Assembly (NCBI RefSeq): GCF_024436055.1
Contig: NZ_JANFNH010000022.1
Span: 33,700-97,699, forward strand
Direction of reading: 5' to 3'
Length of the DNA: 64,000 bases
Origin: Streptantibioticus rubrisoli
GTDB lineage: Bacteria; Actinomycetota; Actinomycetes; Streptomycetales; Streptomycetaceae
A program made the position numbers and the translations under genes. Position 1 is the stretch's first letter, and every line of letters begins with the position of its first letter. Positions 45,823-55,976 of this stretch are shown here, piece after piece. The notes beneath the pieces are model-generated. The model was not told the DNA's origin. It worked only from the letters and a program-made list of their open reading frames with translations, and searched no databases.

Positions 45823-45836
45823 CCGAACGCGTTCGG
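45823..45836. promoter_or_regulatory. 14-bp perfect palindrome at the xseA promoter
   Basis: CCGAACGCGTTCGG overlaps the expected -35 position of xseA. It resembles an actinobacterial LexA box (CGAAC-N4-GTTCG) but has only two central bases between the GAAC and GTTC arms. Confidence 0.4.
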
Positions 45837-45854
45837 GCTGTCAGTGGTGCCGGA

Positions 45855-45860
45855 TAGTCT
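45855..45860 (+). promoter_or_regulatory. -10 box of xseA, probably leaderless
   Basis: TAGTCT ends 6 nt before the ATG at 45867; no ribosome site is visible. Confidence 0.5.
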
Positions 45861-45866
45861 CGGCAC

Positions 45867-47084
45867 ATGGCACTGAGCACGTCAGCGGAAGCGCCGATCC
45901 CGGTCGGCGAGGTGTCGCGGTTGATCGGGGGGTGGATCGACCGGCTGGGTGCGGTGTGGGTCGAGGGGCAGATCACCCAGTTGTCCCGCCGCCCGGGCGC
46001 TGGCGTGGTGTTCCTGACGCTGCGCGACCCCTCGCACGACGTGTCGATCAGCGTCACCTGCTTCCGTGCCGTCTTCGACGCGGTGGCGGACGTGGTCACC
46101 GAGGGCGCGCGGGTGGTGGTGCACGCCAAACCGGAGTGGTACGCACCGCGCGGCCAGTTGTCACTGCGGGCCGCCGAGATCCGGCCGGTCGGGGTGGGCG
46201 AACTGCTGGCGCGGCTGGAGCGGTTGAAGAAGTCACTGGCCGCGGAAGGGCTGTTCGCCGCCGAGCGCAAGCAACGCCTGCCGTTCCTGCCGCAGTTGAT
46301 CGGACTGGTCTGCGGTCGCGCCTCGGCCGCGGAGCGGGACGTGCTGGAGAACGCGCGGCACCGCTGGCCCGCCGTCCGCTTCGAGGTGCGCAACGTGCCC
46401 GTGCAGGGCGTGCAGGCGGTGCCCAGGGTCATCGAGGCGATCCGGAACCTGGACGCCCATCCAGGCGTGGACGTGATCGTGGTGGCCCGCGGCGGCGGCA
46501 GCGTGGAGGATCTACTGCCGTTCTCCGACGAGGAGTTGGTACGCGCGGTAGCCGCCTGCCGTACCCCGGTGGTCTCCGCGATCGGGCACGAACCCGACTC
46601 CCCGCTGCTGGATCTGGTGGCCGATCTGCGCGCCTCCACGCCCACCGACGCGGCCAAGAAGGTGGTGCCGGACGTCGGCGAGGAGCAGGTGCGGATACAG
46701 CAGTTGCGGGACAGGGCGCTGCGCACCGTGCGCAATCTCCTGGAGCGCGAGGAGCGGGGTCTGGCGGCCGCGGTCAGCCGTCCGTCGATGGCGCATCCGC
46801 ACCGGATGGTGACGGAGCGGGAGGCGGAGGTGTCCGCTCTGGTGGAACGTTCCCGCCGGTGCCTGGGCCATCTGCTGGACCGGGCGGACGCCGAGTTGGA
46901 GCACACCAGGGCGCGGGTGCTGGCGCTCTCCCCCGCCGCGACGCTGCGCCGCGGATACGCGGTGCTGCAGCGCGCGGACGGTGCCGTGGTGCGGGCGGCC
47001 GACGAGGTGGTGACGGACGAGAAGCTGCGCGCCCGGGTGGCCGTCGGCGAGTTCAGCGTGCGGGTCGCGGACGGCGCGGGGTGA
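45867..47084 (+). CDS. xseA: Exodeoxyribonuclease VII large subunit
   Basis: 405-residue catalytic subunit of the single-strand exonuclease ExoVII. The N-terminal OB fold is visible in '[20 protein letters not shown]' (about 25-44), the catalytic domain in '[20 protein letters not shown]' and '[20 protein letters not shown]' (a conserved ExoVII signature), followed by '[21 protein letters not shown]'-like sequence and a long coiled coil that binds XseB. xseB follows 67 nt downstream. Confidence 0.96.
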   Translation: MALSTSAEAPIPVGEVSRLIGGWIDRLGAVWVEGQITQLSRRPGAGVVFLTLRDPSHDVSISVTCFRAVFDAVADVVTEGARVVVHAKPEWYAPRGQLSLRAAEIRPVGVGELLARLERLKKSLAAEGLFAAERKQRLPFLPQLIGLVCGRASAAERDVLENARHRWPAVRFEVRNVPVQGVQAVPRVIEAIRNLDAHPGVDVIVVARGGGSVEDLLPFSDEELVRAVAACRTPVVSAIGHEPDSPLLDLVADLRASTPTDAAKKVVPDVGEEQVRIQQLRDRALRTVRNLLEREERGLAAAVSRPSMAHPHRMVTEREAEVSALVERSRRCLGHLLDRADAELEHTRARVLALSPAATLRRGYAVLQRADGAVVRAADEVVTDEKLRARVAVGEFSVRVADGAG

Positions 47085-47138
47085 TCGGTGCCGGGCCACG
47101 CGTCCCGCGCCGTTGACGGCGCTGTCGTACCCCCCGCC

Positions 47139-47144
47139 TAGGCT
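47139..47144 (+). promoter_or_regulatory. -10 box of xseB, probably leaderless
   Basis: TAGGCT ends 7 nt before the ATG at 47152. TTGACG at 47113-47118 is a good -35 sequence but the spacer is 20 nt, longer than usual. xseB may thus have its own promoter besides read-through from xseA. Confidence 0.5.
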
Positions 47145-47151
47145 TGGTCCC

Positions 47152-47418
47152 ATGGCAGATCAGGAGACGGCCGAGCGGGACACGCTGGGATACGAGCAGG
47201 CGCGCGACGAACTGGTCGATGTCGTGCGGCGGCTGGAGGCTGGCGGCTCGACGCTGGAGGAGTCCCTCGCGCTATGGGAGCGCGGTGAGGAGCTGGCCAA
47301 GGTGTGCCGTCGCTGGCTGGACGGCGCCAGGGCGCGGCTGGACGCGGCGCTGGCCGAGGGCGAGGAGGGGGCGGCGGACGCTGGGCGGTCCGGTCAGGAG
47401 GGGGACGGTGATGAGTGA
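47152..47418 (+). CDS. xseB: Exodeoxyribonuclease VII small subunit
   Basis: 88 residues. The two-helix hairpin is clear: 'GYEQARDELVDVVRRLEAGG' then 'TLEESLALWERGEELAKVC', the XseB signature, and a Gly/Glu-rich tail. It binds the coiled coil of XseA. The ATG at 47152 gives the family-typical length. Confidence 0.95.
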   Translation: MADQETAERDTLGYEQARDELVDVVRRLEAGGSTLEESLALWERGEELAKVCRRWLDGARARLDAALAEGEEGAADAGRSGQEGDGDE

Positions 47419-47733
47419 CCGGCTGGCGCTCGCCCCGGCGGCCCGGGAGCCGCGTTCCGGTCGGCGAATACGTTCACGTCGGCGCCGGTGACCGGACGCG
47501 GGCCGTCCACGGCCTGTTCGGGTAGGCGCCGACGGCGTGCGAGGGCAGGGGGCCTCTTCGTCGGGCCTGAGCAGGTCGCGGCAAGTCCGCTGCGGTTCGG
47601 CAGCGCCCTGAAGAGGCGTGGGGAACCGCGCGGCCAGCCACCATGGCACCGCGGACGATCGACGGCGTATCGCCGCACTCCCAGCGGAGCGCTTGGCCCC
47701 AGAGCACCCGGGGCGGCCGCGCGGCGACTCAGC
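47419..47733. other. Intergenic region between xseB and the DUF4245 gene
   Basis: No credible gene. A 26-codon frame directly after xseB (47411-47491) begins MSDRLALAPAAREPRSG and ends in a poly-Arg tail; it lacks support. GCCTCTTC (47552-47559) and GAAGAGGC (47610-47617) form a long-range 8-bp inverted repeat with a 50-nt loop, which could be a structured RNA or chance. Confidence 0.4.
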
Positions 47734-48261
47734 TCACGATCCGCCGGAGGTCCGCAGGGCCGCGGCCATCTGGGCCAACTGGTCGTACGGCGCGGTGCCG
47801 AGGACCGCCGTCGTCGCCCCGCCGTTCTTCCGCACCAAGGCGCGGTACCGGCCGCCGTCGTAGCGCTGCCAGGTCTGACCGGCCACCTTCTGGGAGCCGT
47901 TCTGCTGCGAGGACTGCGTCTTGTCGGAAATGAACGCCTGCGGGTCGCCGTTGGTCTGCTCCACCGCGACGTACTGGTTCTCCGGGTCGATGAAGCCGAG
48001 GTGCCACTGCGAGTTCTTCGGGTCGGAACCGTCGTAGGTCACCGACGTCGCCCGCCACTGACTCGACAGCCCCTCCGGCGCGGCCACCGGATACGGCGCC
48101 GCGCGCCGCGCCTGCCCCAGCTCCACCTGGTAGCTGACCGTCTTGACCGGGTCGCCTCCGGAGTGCGGGACGAAGACGTAGATGCCCGCGACGAGCACGC
48201 CGATCACCGCGATCGACAGCACCATGTCCCGTACCGTCTGCTTGCCACGCATGTTTGCCAC
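47734..48261 (-). CDS. DUF4245-family membrane-anchored protein
   Basis: 175 residues: a single N-terminal membrane helix ('[20 protein letters not shown]') and an extracytoplasmic domain. The N-terminal '[13 protein letters not shown]' and '[20 protein letters not shown]' are hallmarks of the actinobacterial DUF4245 family (function unknown). The start is GTG at 48261 or ATG at 48252. Divergent from glpX, a common arrangement in Streptomyces. Confidence 0.85.
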   Translation of the reverse strand: MANMRGKQTVRDMVLSIAVIGVLVAGIYVFVPHSGGDPVKTVSYQVELGQARRAAPYPVAAPEGLSSQWRATSVTYDGSDPKNSQWHLGFIDPENQYVAVEQTNGDPQAFISDKTQSSQQNGSQKVAGQTWQRYDGGRYRALVRKNGGATTAVLGTAPYDQLAQMAAALRTSGGS

Positions 48262-48466
48262 GCCCCTATCGTCCCCCATGGCCCTCGCCGTCCGGTCCAG
48301 GGGTGCCGGTGGCGGCGGGCCGCCCTGTGGCGGGCACACTCCGTGCGGCGTCATCATGACTGGTGCACGCGCTCATGTGACGGGCGCCCTGCTCAAGGTG
48401 AGCGGGCTACCGATAAGGTCGCAACACCCTCGTTTCCGGCCGTCGCCGTACAGAAAGGTGCGCTCG

Positions 48467-49498
48467 ATGACCGAGCACAACTTGCCGTCCCAACTCGAAG
48501 TCAGCCCGGAGGCCCCCGACCGCAACCTCGCGCTGGAACTGGTCCGGGTGACCGAGGCCGCCGCCATGGCCGCCGGTCGCTGGGTGGGCCGCGGTGACAA
48601 GAACGGCGCGGACGGCGCGGCGGTGAAGGCCATGCGCACCCTGGTCCACACCGTGTCGATGAACGGTGTCGTCGTCATCGGCGAGGGCGAGAAGGACGAG
48701 GCGCCGATGCTCTACAACGGCGAGCGGGTCGGCGACGGCACCGGCGCCGAGTGCGACGTGGCCGTCGACCCGGTCGACGGCACCACGCTGACCGCCAAGG
48801 GCATGCCGAACGCGGTCTCGGTGCTGGCGGTCGCCGAGCGCGGCGCCATGTTCGACCCGTCCGCGGTCTTCTACATGGAGAAGCTGGCCGCCGGGCCCGA
48901 GGCGGCCGACGCGGTGGACATCACCGCCCCCGCCGGGGCCAACATCCGCGCGGTGGCCAAGGCCAAGGGCTGCGCCCCGGAGGACGTGACCGTCGTGGTG
49001 CTCGACCGGCCGCGGCACGAGGACCTGGTCAAGGAGATCCGCGAGACCGGCGCGCGAATCAAGTTCATCTCGGACGGCGATGTCGCGGGCGCGATCATGG
49101 CGGTACGCGAGGGCACCGGCGTCGACCTGCTGCTGGGCATCGGCGGTACGCCGGAGGGCATCATCGCGGCCTGTGCCATCAAGTGCCTGGGCGGCACCTT
49201 CCAGGGGCGGCTGTGGCCCAAGGACGACGCCGAGCGGCAGCGCGCGCTGGACGCGGGTCACGACCTGGGCCGGGTGCTGCGGATCGACGACCTGGTCAGC
49301 GGCGAGAACGTGTTCTTCGTGGCGACCGGCATCACCGACGGCGAACTGCTGCGCGGCGTGCGGTACGGGGCGGAGACCGCGACCACCTCGTCACTGGTGA
49401 TGCGGTCGAAGTCGGGCACGATCCGGCAGATCGACTCGACGCACAAGCTGTCCAAGCTGCGGGCGTACAGCGCGATCGACTTCGACCGCGCCCGGTAG
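48467..49498 (+). CDS. glpX: Fructose-1,6-bisphosphatase, class II
   Basis: 343-residue gluconeogenic enzyme of the GlpX family. The metal/phosphate motifs are visible: '[18 protein letters not shown]', '[20 protein letters not shown]' and '[20 protein letters not shown]'. The ATG at 48467 has AAAGGTG 6 nt upstream. A nearly perfect hairpin follows the stop. Actinobacteria rely on GlpX-type FBPase as their main enzyme. Confidence 0.97.
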   Translation: MTEHNLPSQLEVSPEAPDRNLALELVRVTEAAAMAAGRWVGRGDKNGADGAAVKAMRTLVHTVSMNGVVVIGEGEKDEAPMLYNGERVGDGTGAECDVAVDPVDGTTLTAKGMPNAVSVLAVAERGAMFDPSAVFYMEKLAAGPEAADAVDITAPAGANIRAVAKAKGCAPEDVTVVVLDRPRHEDLVKEIRETGARIKFISDGDVAGAIMAVREGTGVDLLLGIGGTPEGIIAACAIKCLGGTFQGRLWPKDDAERQRALDAGHDLGRVLRIDDLVSGENVFFVATGITDGELLRGVRYGAETATTSSLVMRSKSGTIRQIDSTHKLSKLRAYSAIDFDRAR

Positions 49499-49512
49499 GC
49501 GAGCACACGGGC

Positions 49513-49545
49513 GGGGGCCCCACCGACCGTTTCGGCGGGGCCCCC
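49513..49545. terminator. Terminator between glpX and the wbl gene
   Basis: GGGGGCCCCACCG (49513-49525) pairs with CGGCGGGGCCCCC (49533-49545) with one mismatch and a 7-nt loop. It lies in the gap between converging genes and can serve both. Confidence 0.8.
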
Positions 49546-49571
49546 GTCCCGTACTGCGCGGTGTCGCGGGA

Positions 49572-49925
49572 CTAGCCCGCGGCGGCGATCCTCGGTGATC
49601 GCTGGAGTTCCGCGTCGCGGCGTCGGCGACGGGCCAGTACGACCCGGCGCTCCGCGGCGGTCAGACCGCCCCACACCCCATAGGGTTCTGGCTGTAGCAA
49701 CGCGTGCTCCCGGCATTCCAGCATGACCGGGCAGCGCGCGCAGACCCGCTTCGCGGCTTCCTCGCGGGACAGTCGCGCGGCGGTCGGCTCCTTCGACGGC
49801 GCGAAGAACATGCCCGCCTCATCTCGGCGGCACGCCGCCTCGGCGTGCCATGGTCCTGCCAAGTCCCGGGGGTGACGGTACGGGGACATGGCGGTGTCCT
49901 TAACGGGCTCGATCGGTTGCAGCAC
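49572..49925 (-). CDS. wblI: WhiB-like iron-sulfur regulator
   Basis: 117 residues. The four cluster cysteines are present: one in '[10 protein letters not shown]', then '[10 protein letters not shown]' with C-x2-C-x5-C. The turn motif is '[11 protein letters not shown]', followed by a basic DNA-contact tail [15 protein letters not shown] at 49925 has AGGAG 6 nt upstream. The name wblI rests on its position beside glpX as I recall it from S. coelicolor (SCO5046), not on an alignment. Wbl proteins bind [4Fe-4S] and act with sigma factors in development or redox response. Confidence 0.9.
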   Translation of the reverse strand: MLQPIEPVKDTAMSPYRHPRDLAGPWHAEAACRRDEAGMFFAPSKEPTAARLSREEAAKRVCARCPVMLECREHALLQPEPYGVWGGLTAAERRVVLARRRRRDAELQRSPRIAAAG

Positions 49926-49978
49926 GGGGTACTCCTGACGACGGCTTCGGCGTTCTGTCACCCTTGCCCGCCGCTCCG

Positions 49979-50017
49979 TACGACTGTCCCTACCGCATAG
50001 CTCCCCGCCCAGTCGTA
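49979..50017. promoter_or_regulatory. Inverted half-sites upstream of the wbl gene
   Basis: TACGACTG (49979-49986) and CAGTCGTA (50010-50017) are perfect inverted copies separated by 23 nt, that is about three helical turns between half-site starts. They lie 54-92 nt before the GTG and probably flank the promoter. Confidence 0.4.
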
Positions 50018-50281
50018 TGAGTGACGATGCCCCAACCCTTACCCGCTGTGCGCTGGTTCATGCGGAGCGTGCCCACCGGGGCTCCGCCCCGGTGGGGTGG
50101 TGGTGCGGGCGGGGCACTTCGGCGCGTCGCCCCGAGCCCATCGCCGCTTGCGCCCTTACGCCTCGGGGCTGCGCCCGTTCGCCCCGCCGCGTTGAACGGA
50201 AGCATTGCGCTGTGCGCGCGCCGTGAACTTCTGCGCTACGCCCGGCGGGTGAACTCCCCTTTGATCGCGGCGAGTTGGGCA

Positions 50282-50321
50282 CCGCCGGGCTCCACCGTGG
50301 GGGTCGCTCGCCACTGCGGCG
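50282..50321. repeat. 40-nt intergenic repeat, copy 1
   Basis: Reads CCGCCGGGC, then CCGTGG and GGTCGCTCGCC with a GCGGCG end. It matches the copy at 58510-58549 at most positions without gaps. Both lie in long intergenic regions, as expected of a REP-like element. Confidence 0.55.
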
Positions 50322-50382
50322 CGAATGAGTTGCCGCGGCCCGCGCCGCACCAGACCGACGCCGGGGCGCGGCCCCGGTAAGG

Positions 50383-51030
50383 TCAGCCCTCCAGGCTGCC
50401 GCGCCCCCAGGCCTTCAGCCGCTTGCCGCGCCTGGGCTTGGCATCGACGCCGCCGAACAGGGCCATTCCCGTGATGACGACCACGGGAGCGTCCGGGTCG
50501 GGGGACTCGTGGGTCTTGACGTCGAAGCCGCCGAAGATCCCCGCGCCGTTGCCGCGCAGCGTCACGTTCTCCGGGACCTTGATCTCGACGCCGCCGAAGA
50601 CCGCCACCGCGTTGATGGTGATCTCCCGCTGCTCGAACACCGCCTCGGTGAGGTCGATCTCCACCCCGCCGAAGCAGGCGAACGCGTTCGTACGGCCGCC
50701 CACCCGCCAGCGCCCCTTGCGCGTGGAGCCGCCGAAGACGGCGATCAGGTTCTCGCTGGCGCCGGACGGCGGCTCCTGCACCGGCGCGGGCCGTGGCGCC
50801 GATGCGGCACCCGGCACCGGAAGGTCACGTACCAGCGGCTCCAACTCGCCGATGGTCTTGGCCGCGTACGCGGCGTCAATGCGTTCGGAGTGCTCCTCGT
50901 GCGTCAGACGCCCCTCGGCCAGCGCATCGCGCAGGATCTCGGCGATGCGGTCCCGGTCCACGTCCGACGCGCGCATCTCCGGCTCCGCGTACGGCTTCTG
51001 CTCTCGCTTCTGGAGCGACGACTCGTCCAC
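50383..51030 (-). CDS. DUF1707 and LiaF-like domain protein
   Basis: 215 residues. The N-terminal DUF1707 (about 15-68) has 'MRASDVDRDRIAEILRDALA' and 'GRLTHEEHSERIDAAYAAKT'. A Pro/Ala linker leads to beta-strand repeats ('AVFGG' occurs repeatedly, e.g. 'NAVAVFGGVEIKVPENVTL'), the pattern of the LiaF/DUF2154 cell-wall stress domain. No membrane segment. The GTG at 51030 stands 7 nt after a TATCGT box, which favours it over ATG at 51048. Confidence 0.85.
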   Translation of the reverse strand: MDESSLQKREQKPYAEPEMRASDVDRDRIAEILRDALAEGRLTHEEHSERIDAAYAAKTIGELEPLVRDLPVPGAASAPRPAPVQEPPSGASENLIAVFGGSTRKGRWRVGGRTNAFACFGGVEIDLTEAVFEQREITINAVAVFGGVEIKVPENVTLRGNGAGIFGGFDVKTHESPDPDAPVVVITGMALFGGVDAKPRRGKRLKAWGRGSLEG

Positions 51031-51037
51031 GGCAACC

Positions 51038-51043
51038 ACGATA
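51038..51043 (-). promoter_or_regulatory. -10 box of the DUF1707 gene, probably leaderless
   Basis: On the minus strand TATCGT ends 7 nt before the GTG at 51030. No ribosome site. Confidence 0.45.
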
Positions 51044-51170
51044 GCCAAACGCGATAGATCGTGACTAGGCCGGTCCTGCTCTGGTGAGCCCTACCTCACA
51101 GACCGCCACACCCGGCCACGTCTTACCCTGGTTTCCGCTTCGTCGATGCCGCCGAGTGAGGACGCCTTCC

Positions 51171-52847
51171 ATGCCCCGCGACTCCCGTCCGACCCACCCT
51201 GAGTTCGCCTACACGGATCTCCTTCCGCTCGGCGAGGACACCACCCCGTACCGGCTGGTGACCTCCGAGGGCGTGAGCACCTTCGAGGCGGACGGCCGGA
51301 CCTTCCTCAAGGTGGCGCCGGAGGCGTTGCGGAAGCTGGCCGCCGAGGCGATGCACGACATCTCGCACTACCTGCGCCCGGCCCACCTCGCCCAGCTGCG
51401 GAAGATCCTGGACGACCCCGAGGCGAGCCCCAACGACCGCTTCGTCGCCCTCGACCTGCTGAAGAACGCCAACATCGCCGCCGCGGGCGTGCTGCCGATG
51501 TGCCAGGACACCGGCACCGCTATCGTCATGGGCAAGCGCGGCCAGAACGTGCTCACCGAGGGCGGTGACGAGGAGGCGCTGTCCCGCGGCGTGTACGACG
51601 CGTACACCAAGCTGAACCTGCGCTACTCGCAGATGGCGCCGCTGACCATGTGGGAGGAGAAGAACACCGGCTCCAACCTCCCGGCGCAGATCGAGCTGTA
51701 CGCGACCGACGGTGGCGCGTACAAGTTCCTGTTCATGGCGAAGGGCGGCGGCTCGGCCAACAAGTCGTTCCTCTACCAGGAGACGAAGGCTGTCCTCAAC
51801 GAGGCCAGCATGATGAAGTTCCTTGAGGAGAAGATCCGTTCGCTGGGCACGGCCGCCTGCCCGCCGTACCACCTGGCGATCGTGGTCGGCGGTACGTCGG
51901 CGGAGTACGCGCTGAAGACCGCCAAGTACGCCTCCGCGCACTACCTGGACGAGCTGCCGAGCGAGGGCTCCCCGACCGGACACGGCTTCCGGGACAGGGA
52001 GTTGGAGCAGAAGGTCTTCGAACTCACCCAGAAGATCGGCATCGGCGCCCAGTTCGGCGGCAAGTACTTCTGCCACGACGTACGCGTCGTACGCCTCCCC
52101 CGGCACGGCGCCTCCTGCCCGGTGGCGATCGCGGTCTCGTGCTCCGCCGACCGCCAGGCGCTGGCGAAGATCACCGCTGAGGGCGTCTTCCTTGAGCAGT
52201 TGGAGACCGACCCGGCGCGGTTCCTGCCGGACACCACCGACGAGCACCTCGATGACAACGTGGTGCGGATCGACCTCAACCGCCCGATGGACGAGATCCG
52301 CGCCGAGCTCACCAAGTACCCGGTGAAGACCCGGCTTTCGCTCTCCGGCCCGCTGGTGGTCGCCCGTGACATCGCGCACGCGAAGATCAAGGAGCGGCTG
52401 GACGCGGGCGAGGAGATGCCGCAGTACCTGCGCGACCACGCGGTGTACTACGCCGGTCCGGCCAAGACGCCGGAGGGCTACGCCTCCGGTTCCTTCGGTC
52501 CGACGACGGCCGGACGGATGGACGCCTACGTCGAGCAGTTCCAGGCCGCGGGCGGCTCCTTCGTGATGCTGGCCAAGGGCAACCGCTCCAAGCAGGTCAC
52601 CGACGCCTGCGCCGCGCACGGCGGCTTCTACCTGGGCTCGATCGGCGGACCCGCGGCCCGGCTCGCGCAGGACTGCATCAAGAAGGTGGAGGTCCTGGAG
52701 TACGAGGAGCTGGGCATGGAGGCGGTCTGGAAGATCGAGGTCGAGGACTTCCCGGCGTTCATCGTGGTGGACGACAAGGGCAACGACTTCTTCCAGGACC
52801 CGGCGCCTTCGCCGACGTTCACCTCGATCCCGGTGCGGTCCTCGTGA
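51171..52847 (+). CDS. Fumarate hydratase, class I (iron-sulfur)
   Basis: 558-residue class I fumarase, single-chain. Candidate [4Fe-4S] cysteines lie in '[16 protein letters not shown]' (about 105), '[15 protein letters not shown]' (about 303) and the '[17 protein letters not shown]' region. The C-terminal half carries the beta-domain '[20 protein letters not shown]', '[12 protein letters not shown]'. The ATG at 51171 has GAGTGAGG about 10 nt upstream. It sits beside a class II fumarase, so the organism keeps an oxygen-sensitive and an oxygen-stable isoenzyme side by side. Confidence 0.95.
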   Translation: MPRDSRPTHPEFAYTDLLPLGEDTTPYRLVTSEGVSTFEADGRTFLKVAPEALRKLAAEAMHDISHYLRPAHLAQLRKILDDPEASPNDRFVALDLLKNANIAAAGVLPMCQDTGTAIVMGKRGQNVLTEGGDEEALSRGVYDAYTKLNLRYSQMAPLTMWEEKNTGSNLPAQIELYATDGGAYKFLFMAKGGGSANKSFLYQETKAVLNEASMMKFLEEKIRSLGTAACPPYHLAIVVGGTSAEYALKTAKYASAHYLDELPSEGSPTGHGFRDRELEQKVFELTQKIGIGAQFGGKYFCHDVRVVRLPRHGASCPVAIAVSCSADRQALAKITAEGVFLEQLETDPARFLPDTTDEHLDDNVVRIDLNRPMDEIRAELTKYPVKTRLSLSGPLVVARDIAHAKIKERLDAGEEMPQYLRDHAVYYAGPAKTPEGYASGSFGPTTAGRMDAYVEQFQAAGGSFVMLAKGNRSKQVTDACAAHGGFYLGSIGGPAARLAQDCIKKVEVLEYEELGMEAVWKIEVEDFPAFIVVDDKGNDFFQDPAPSPTFTSIPVRSS

Positions 52848-52888
52848 CCCGGCGGTCGGCGGAACAATCCTGACGGGTGACCGAAAAG

Positions 52889-52924
52889 CAGTGCCCGGGA
52901 ACAGATCACCGTTCCCGGGCACTG
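52889..52924 (+). terminator. Long perfect hairpin between the two fumarase genes
   Basis: CAGTGCCCGGGAAC (52889-52902) pairs perfectly with GTTCCCGGGCACTG (52911-52924), 14 bp, 8-nt loop. It lies 41 nt past the class I stop and ends only 8 nt before the fumC ATG, so it may also act on fumC expression. Confidence 0.75.
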
Positions 52925-52932
52925 TCATAGGT

Positions 52933-54321
<1,389 letters not shown>

Positions 54322-54344
54322 CCCACGCGCAACACCCCGGTCCG

Positions 54345-54350
54345 TAGGAT
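54345..54350 (+). promoter_or_regulatory. -10 box of the DUF402 gene, probably leaderless
   Basis: TAGGAT ends 6 nt before the ATG at 54357, only 24 nt after the fumC stop; no ribosome site. Confidence 0.55.
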
Positions 54351-54356
54351 CCGTGC

Positions 54357-55040
54357 ATGACCGCCGACTCGCAGACCGCCTCCGCGACCCGCCGTGCCGG
54401 GCGCTGGGCGCCCGGCACGCAAGTGCTCTGGCGCTACCGCGGCAACGGCGCGCGCTACCGCGCGCAGGTACACATCGCGCGCCCGGTGACCGTGGTGCGC
54501 GATGACGCCGAGGTGCTGGCGGTGTGGATGGCGCCGGGCACCCGGTGTGTGAAGCCGGTGCTGGCCGACGGCACCTCGGTGTACCACGAACCGCTTTCCA
54601 CCCGTTATCTGAAACCGCGCGCCACCCGGGTGGAGAGCTGGCACGGCACCGGAGTGCTGAAGCTGGCCCGCCCGGGCGAGCCGTGGTCGGTGTGGCTGTT
54701 CTGGGAGCCGGGCTGGCGGTTCAAGAACTGGTACGTCAACTTGGAGGAACCGCGAAGCCGTTGGTCGCTCGGGGTGGACTCCGAGGACCACTTTCTCGAC
54801 ATCTCGGTTAATCCAGACCGCAGTTGGAGCTGGCGGGACGAGGACGAGTTCGCCCAGGCGCAGGCCGACGGGCTGGTCGACGTCGAACTGGCGGCTCGGG
54901 TGCGGCAGGCGGGGGCGCGTGCGGTGCGGGTGATCGAGGAGTGGGGTTCGCCGTTCCGCGACGGCTGGGAGCGGTGGCGCCCGGATCCGGCCTGGCCGGT
55001 GCCGCGGCTCCCGGACGACTGGGACCGCCCGGCGGGCTGA
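54357..55040 (+). CDS. DUF402-domain protein
   Basis: 227 residues. After a short tail comes 'GTQVLWRYRGNGARYRAQVH' and the DUF402 core 'PWSVWLFWEPGWRFKNWYVN' with 'SWRDEDEFAQAQADGLVD' near 150-175, carrying acidic residues that in the DUF402/FomD-type fold bind metal for nucleotide hydrolysis. Many DUF402 proteins are nucleoside diphosphatases or phosphoesterases; the reaction here is unassigned. Position next to fumC is conserved in Streptomyces, from memory. Confidence 0.87.
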   Translation: MTADSQTASATRRAGRWAPGTQVLWRYRGNGARYRAQVHIARPVTVVRDDAEVLAVWMAPGTRCVKPVLADGTSVYHEPLSTRYLKPRATRVESWHGTGVLKLARPGEPWSVWLFWEPGWRFKNWYVNLEEPRSRWSLGVDSEDHFLDISVNPDRSWSWRDEDEFAQAQADGLVDVELAARVRQAGARAVRVIEEWGSPFRDGWERWRPDPAWPVPRLPDDWDRPAG

Positions 55041-55196
55041 GCCCGGCGCCCGGGAGGCACCCCGCGGACCACAGTGGATACATCACGTAAAACCCCTCGC
55101 TCCACTGTGGAAATCCGAAAGACTCTTGATGCCCCCCGCCCCACCAACCGTAGGATCGTGCTCCGCAACATCGCGAAAAAAAGCAAGCGCATACCA

Positions 55197-55931
55197 ATGC
55201 TTGACGCTGAGTCAGGGGAGTCCGTGGGAACCGGCGGATACGAGGGCACGGGCGTCTCCCGTGCCGAGGGCCAGGGGCGGGACCGTACCGGCCAGGCCGA
55301 GGCGTTCGACGCCATCGGCGACCGGTACGACGAGGCATTTCCGCACAAGGAAGGGCAGTTGCGATCAGGCGCCTGGCTGGCCGCCGAACTACCCGCCGGT
55401 TCACGGGTGCTGGACATCGGCTGCGGTACCGGGCTGCCCACCGCTCGCCAACTGGCCGACGCGGGGCATGACGTGGTCGGCATCGACCTGTCGGGCGTGA
55501 TGGTGGAGTTGGCCCGAAAGCACGTGCCGGAGGCGGAGTTCCACCAGTTGGACATAGCCGACCTGCGGCCCGGCGGCTCAGGCGCGCGGATCGTGGGCGG
55601 CCGGGGGCACTACGAGGGGGTCGCGGCGTTCTTCTCGCTGCTGATGCTGCCGCGCGCCGAGATCCCGTTCACACTCCGGCTGATCCGTGAACTCCTGGTG
55701 CCCGGCGGGTTGCTGGCACTGTCCATGGTGGAAGCGGATGTGGATGATTTCGCCATTCCGTTCCTGGGAAACACGATCCGGGTATCCGGATACCTGCGGG
55801 ACGAATTGCGACGCGTCGTACGGGACGCGGGCTTCGAGATCACCGAGGAGTCCTCGTACTCGTACGCACCGGCGAGCACCGATGTGCCTCCGGAGGAGCA
55901 ACTCTTCCTGCACTGCCGCCGACTCGCCTGA
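55197..55931 (+). CDS. Class I SAM-dependent methyltransferase
   Basis: 244 residues. Motif I 'SRVLDIGCGTGLPTARQLAD' binds SAM, with motif II 'DVVGIDLSGVMVELAR' ending in the acidic residue, and post-I 'EFHQLDIADLRP'. Substrate unknown. The start is uncertain: ATG at 55197, or GTG at 55224 with AGGGGAG three bases before it. The region upstream (55041-55196) is A/T-richer, with an A7-like run at 55176-55183 and TAGGAT at 55151-55156, which may be the promoter. Confidence 0.85.
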   Translation: MLDAESGESVGTGGYEGTGVSRAEGQGRDRTGQAEAFDAIGDRYDEAFPHKEGQLRSGAWLAAELPAGSRVLDIGCGTGLPTARQLADAGHDVVGIDLSGVMVELARKHVPEAEFHQLDIADLRPGGSGARIVGGRGHYEGVAAFFSLLMLPRAEIPFTLRLIRELLVPGGLLALSMVEADVDDFAIPFLGNTIRVSGYLRDELRRVVRDAGFEITEESSYSYAPASTDVPPEEQLFLHCRRLA

Positions 55932-55976
55932 CCGTCCGACGGCGGCCCACGGACGGATACGGATGGAACCCCTAGC

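Larger units (their letters stand above)
49926..50382. other. Intergenic region upstream of the wbl gene with a REP-like element
   Basis: No credible gene despite several short frames. It contains the wbl control region, with an inverted repeat at 49979-50017, and downstream a C/G-rich stretch with short palindromes ('GGGGCTCCGCCCC'). The segment 50282-50321 is shared with 58510-58549 (listed as repeats). Confidence 0.55.

Noticed and set aside
47408..47491. 26-codon frame directly after xseB
   Set aside because: It overlaps the xseB end and ends in a poly-Arg run; no independent support for a small gene.
50017..50380. Short plus-strand frames in the gap between the wbl and DUF1707 genes
   Set aside because: Arg/Pro/Ala-rich, no ribosome site, and they overlap a repeat shared with another intergenic region.
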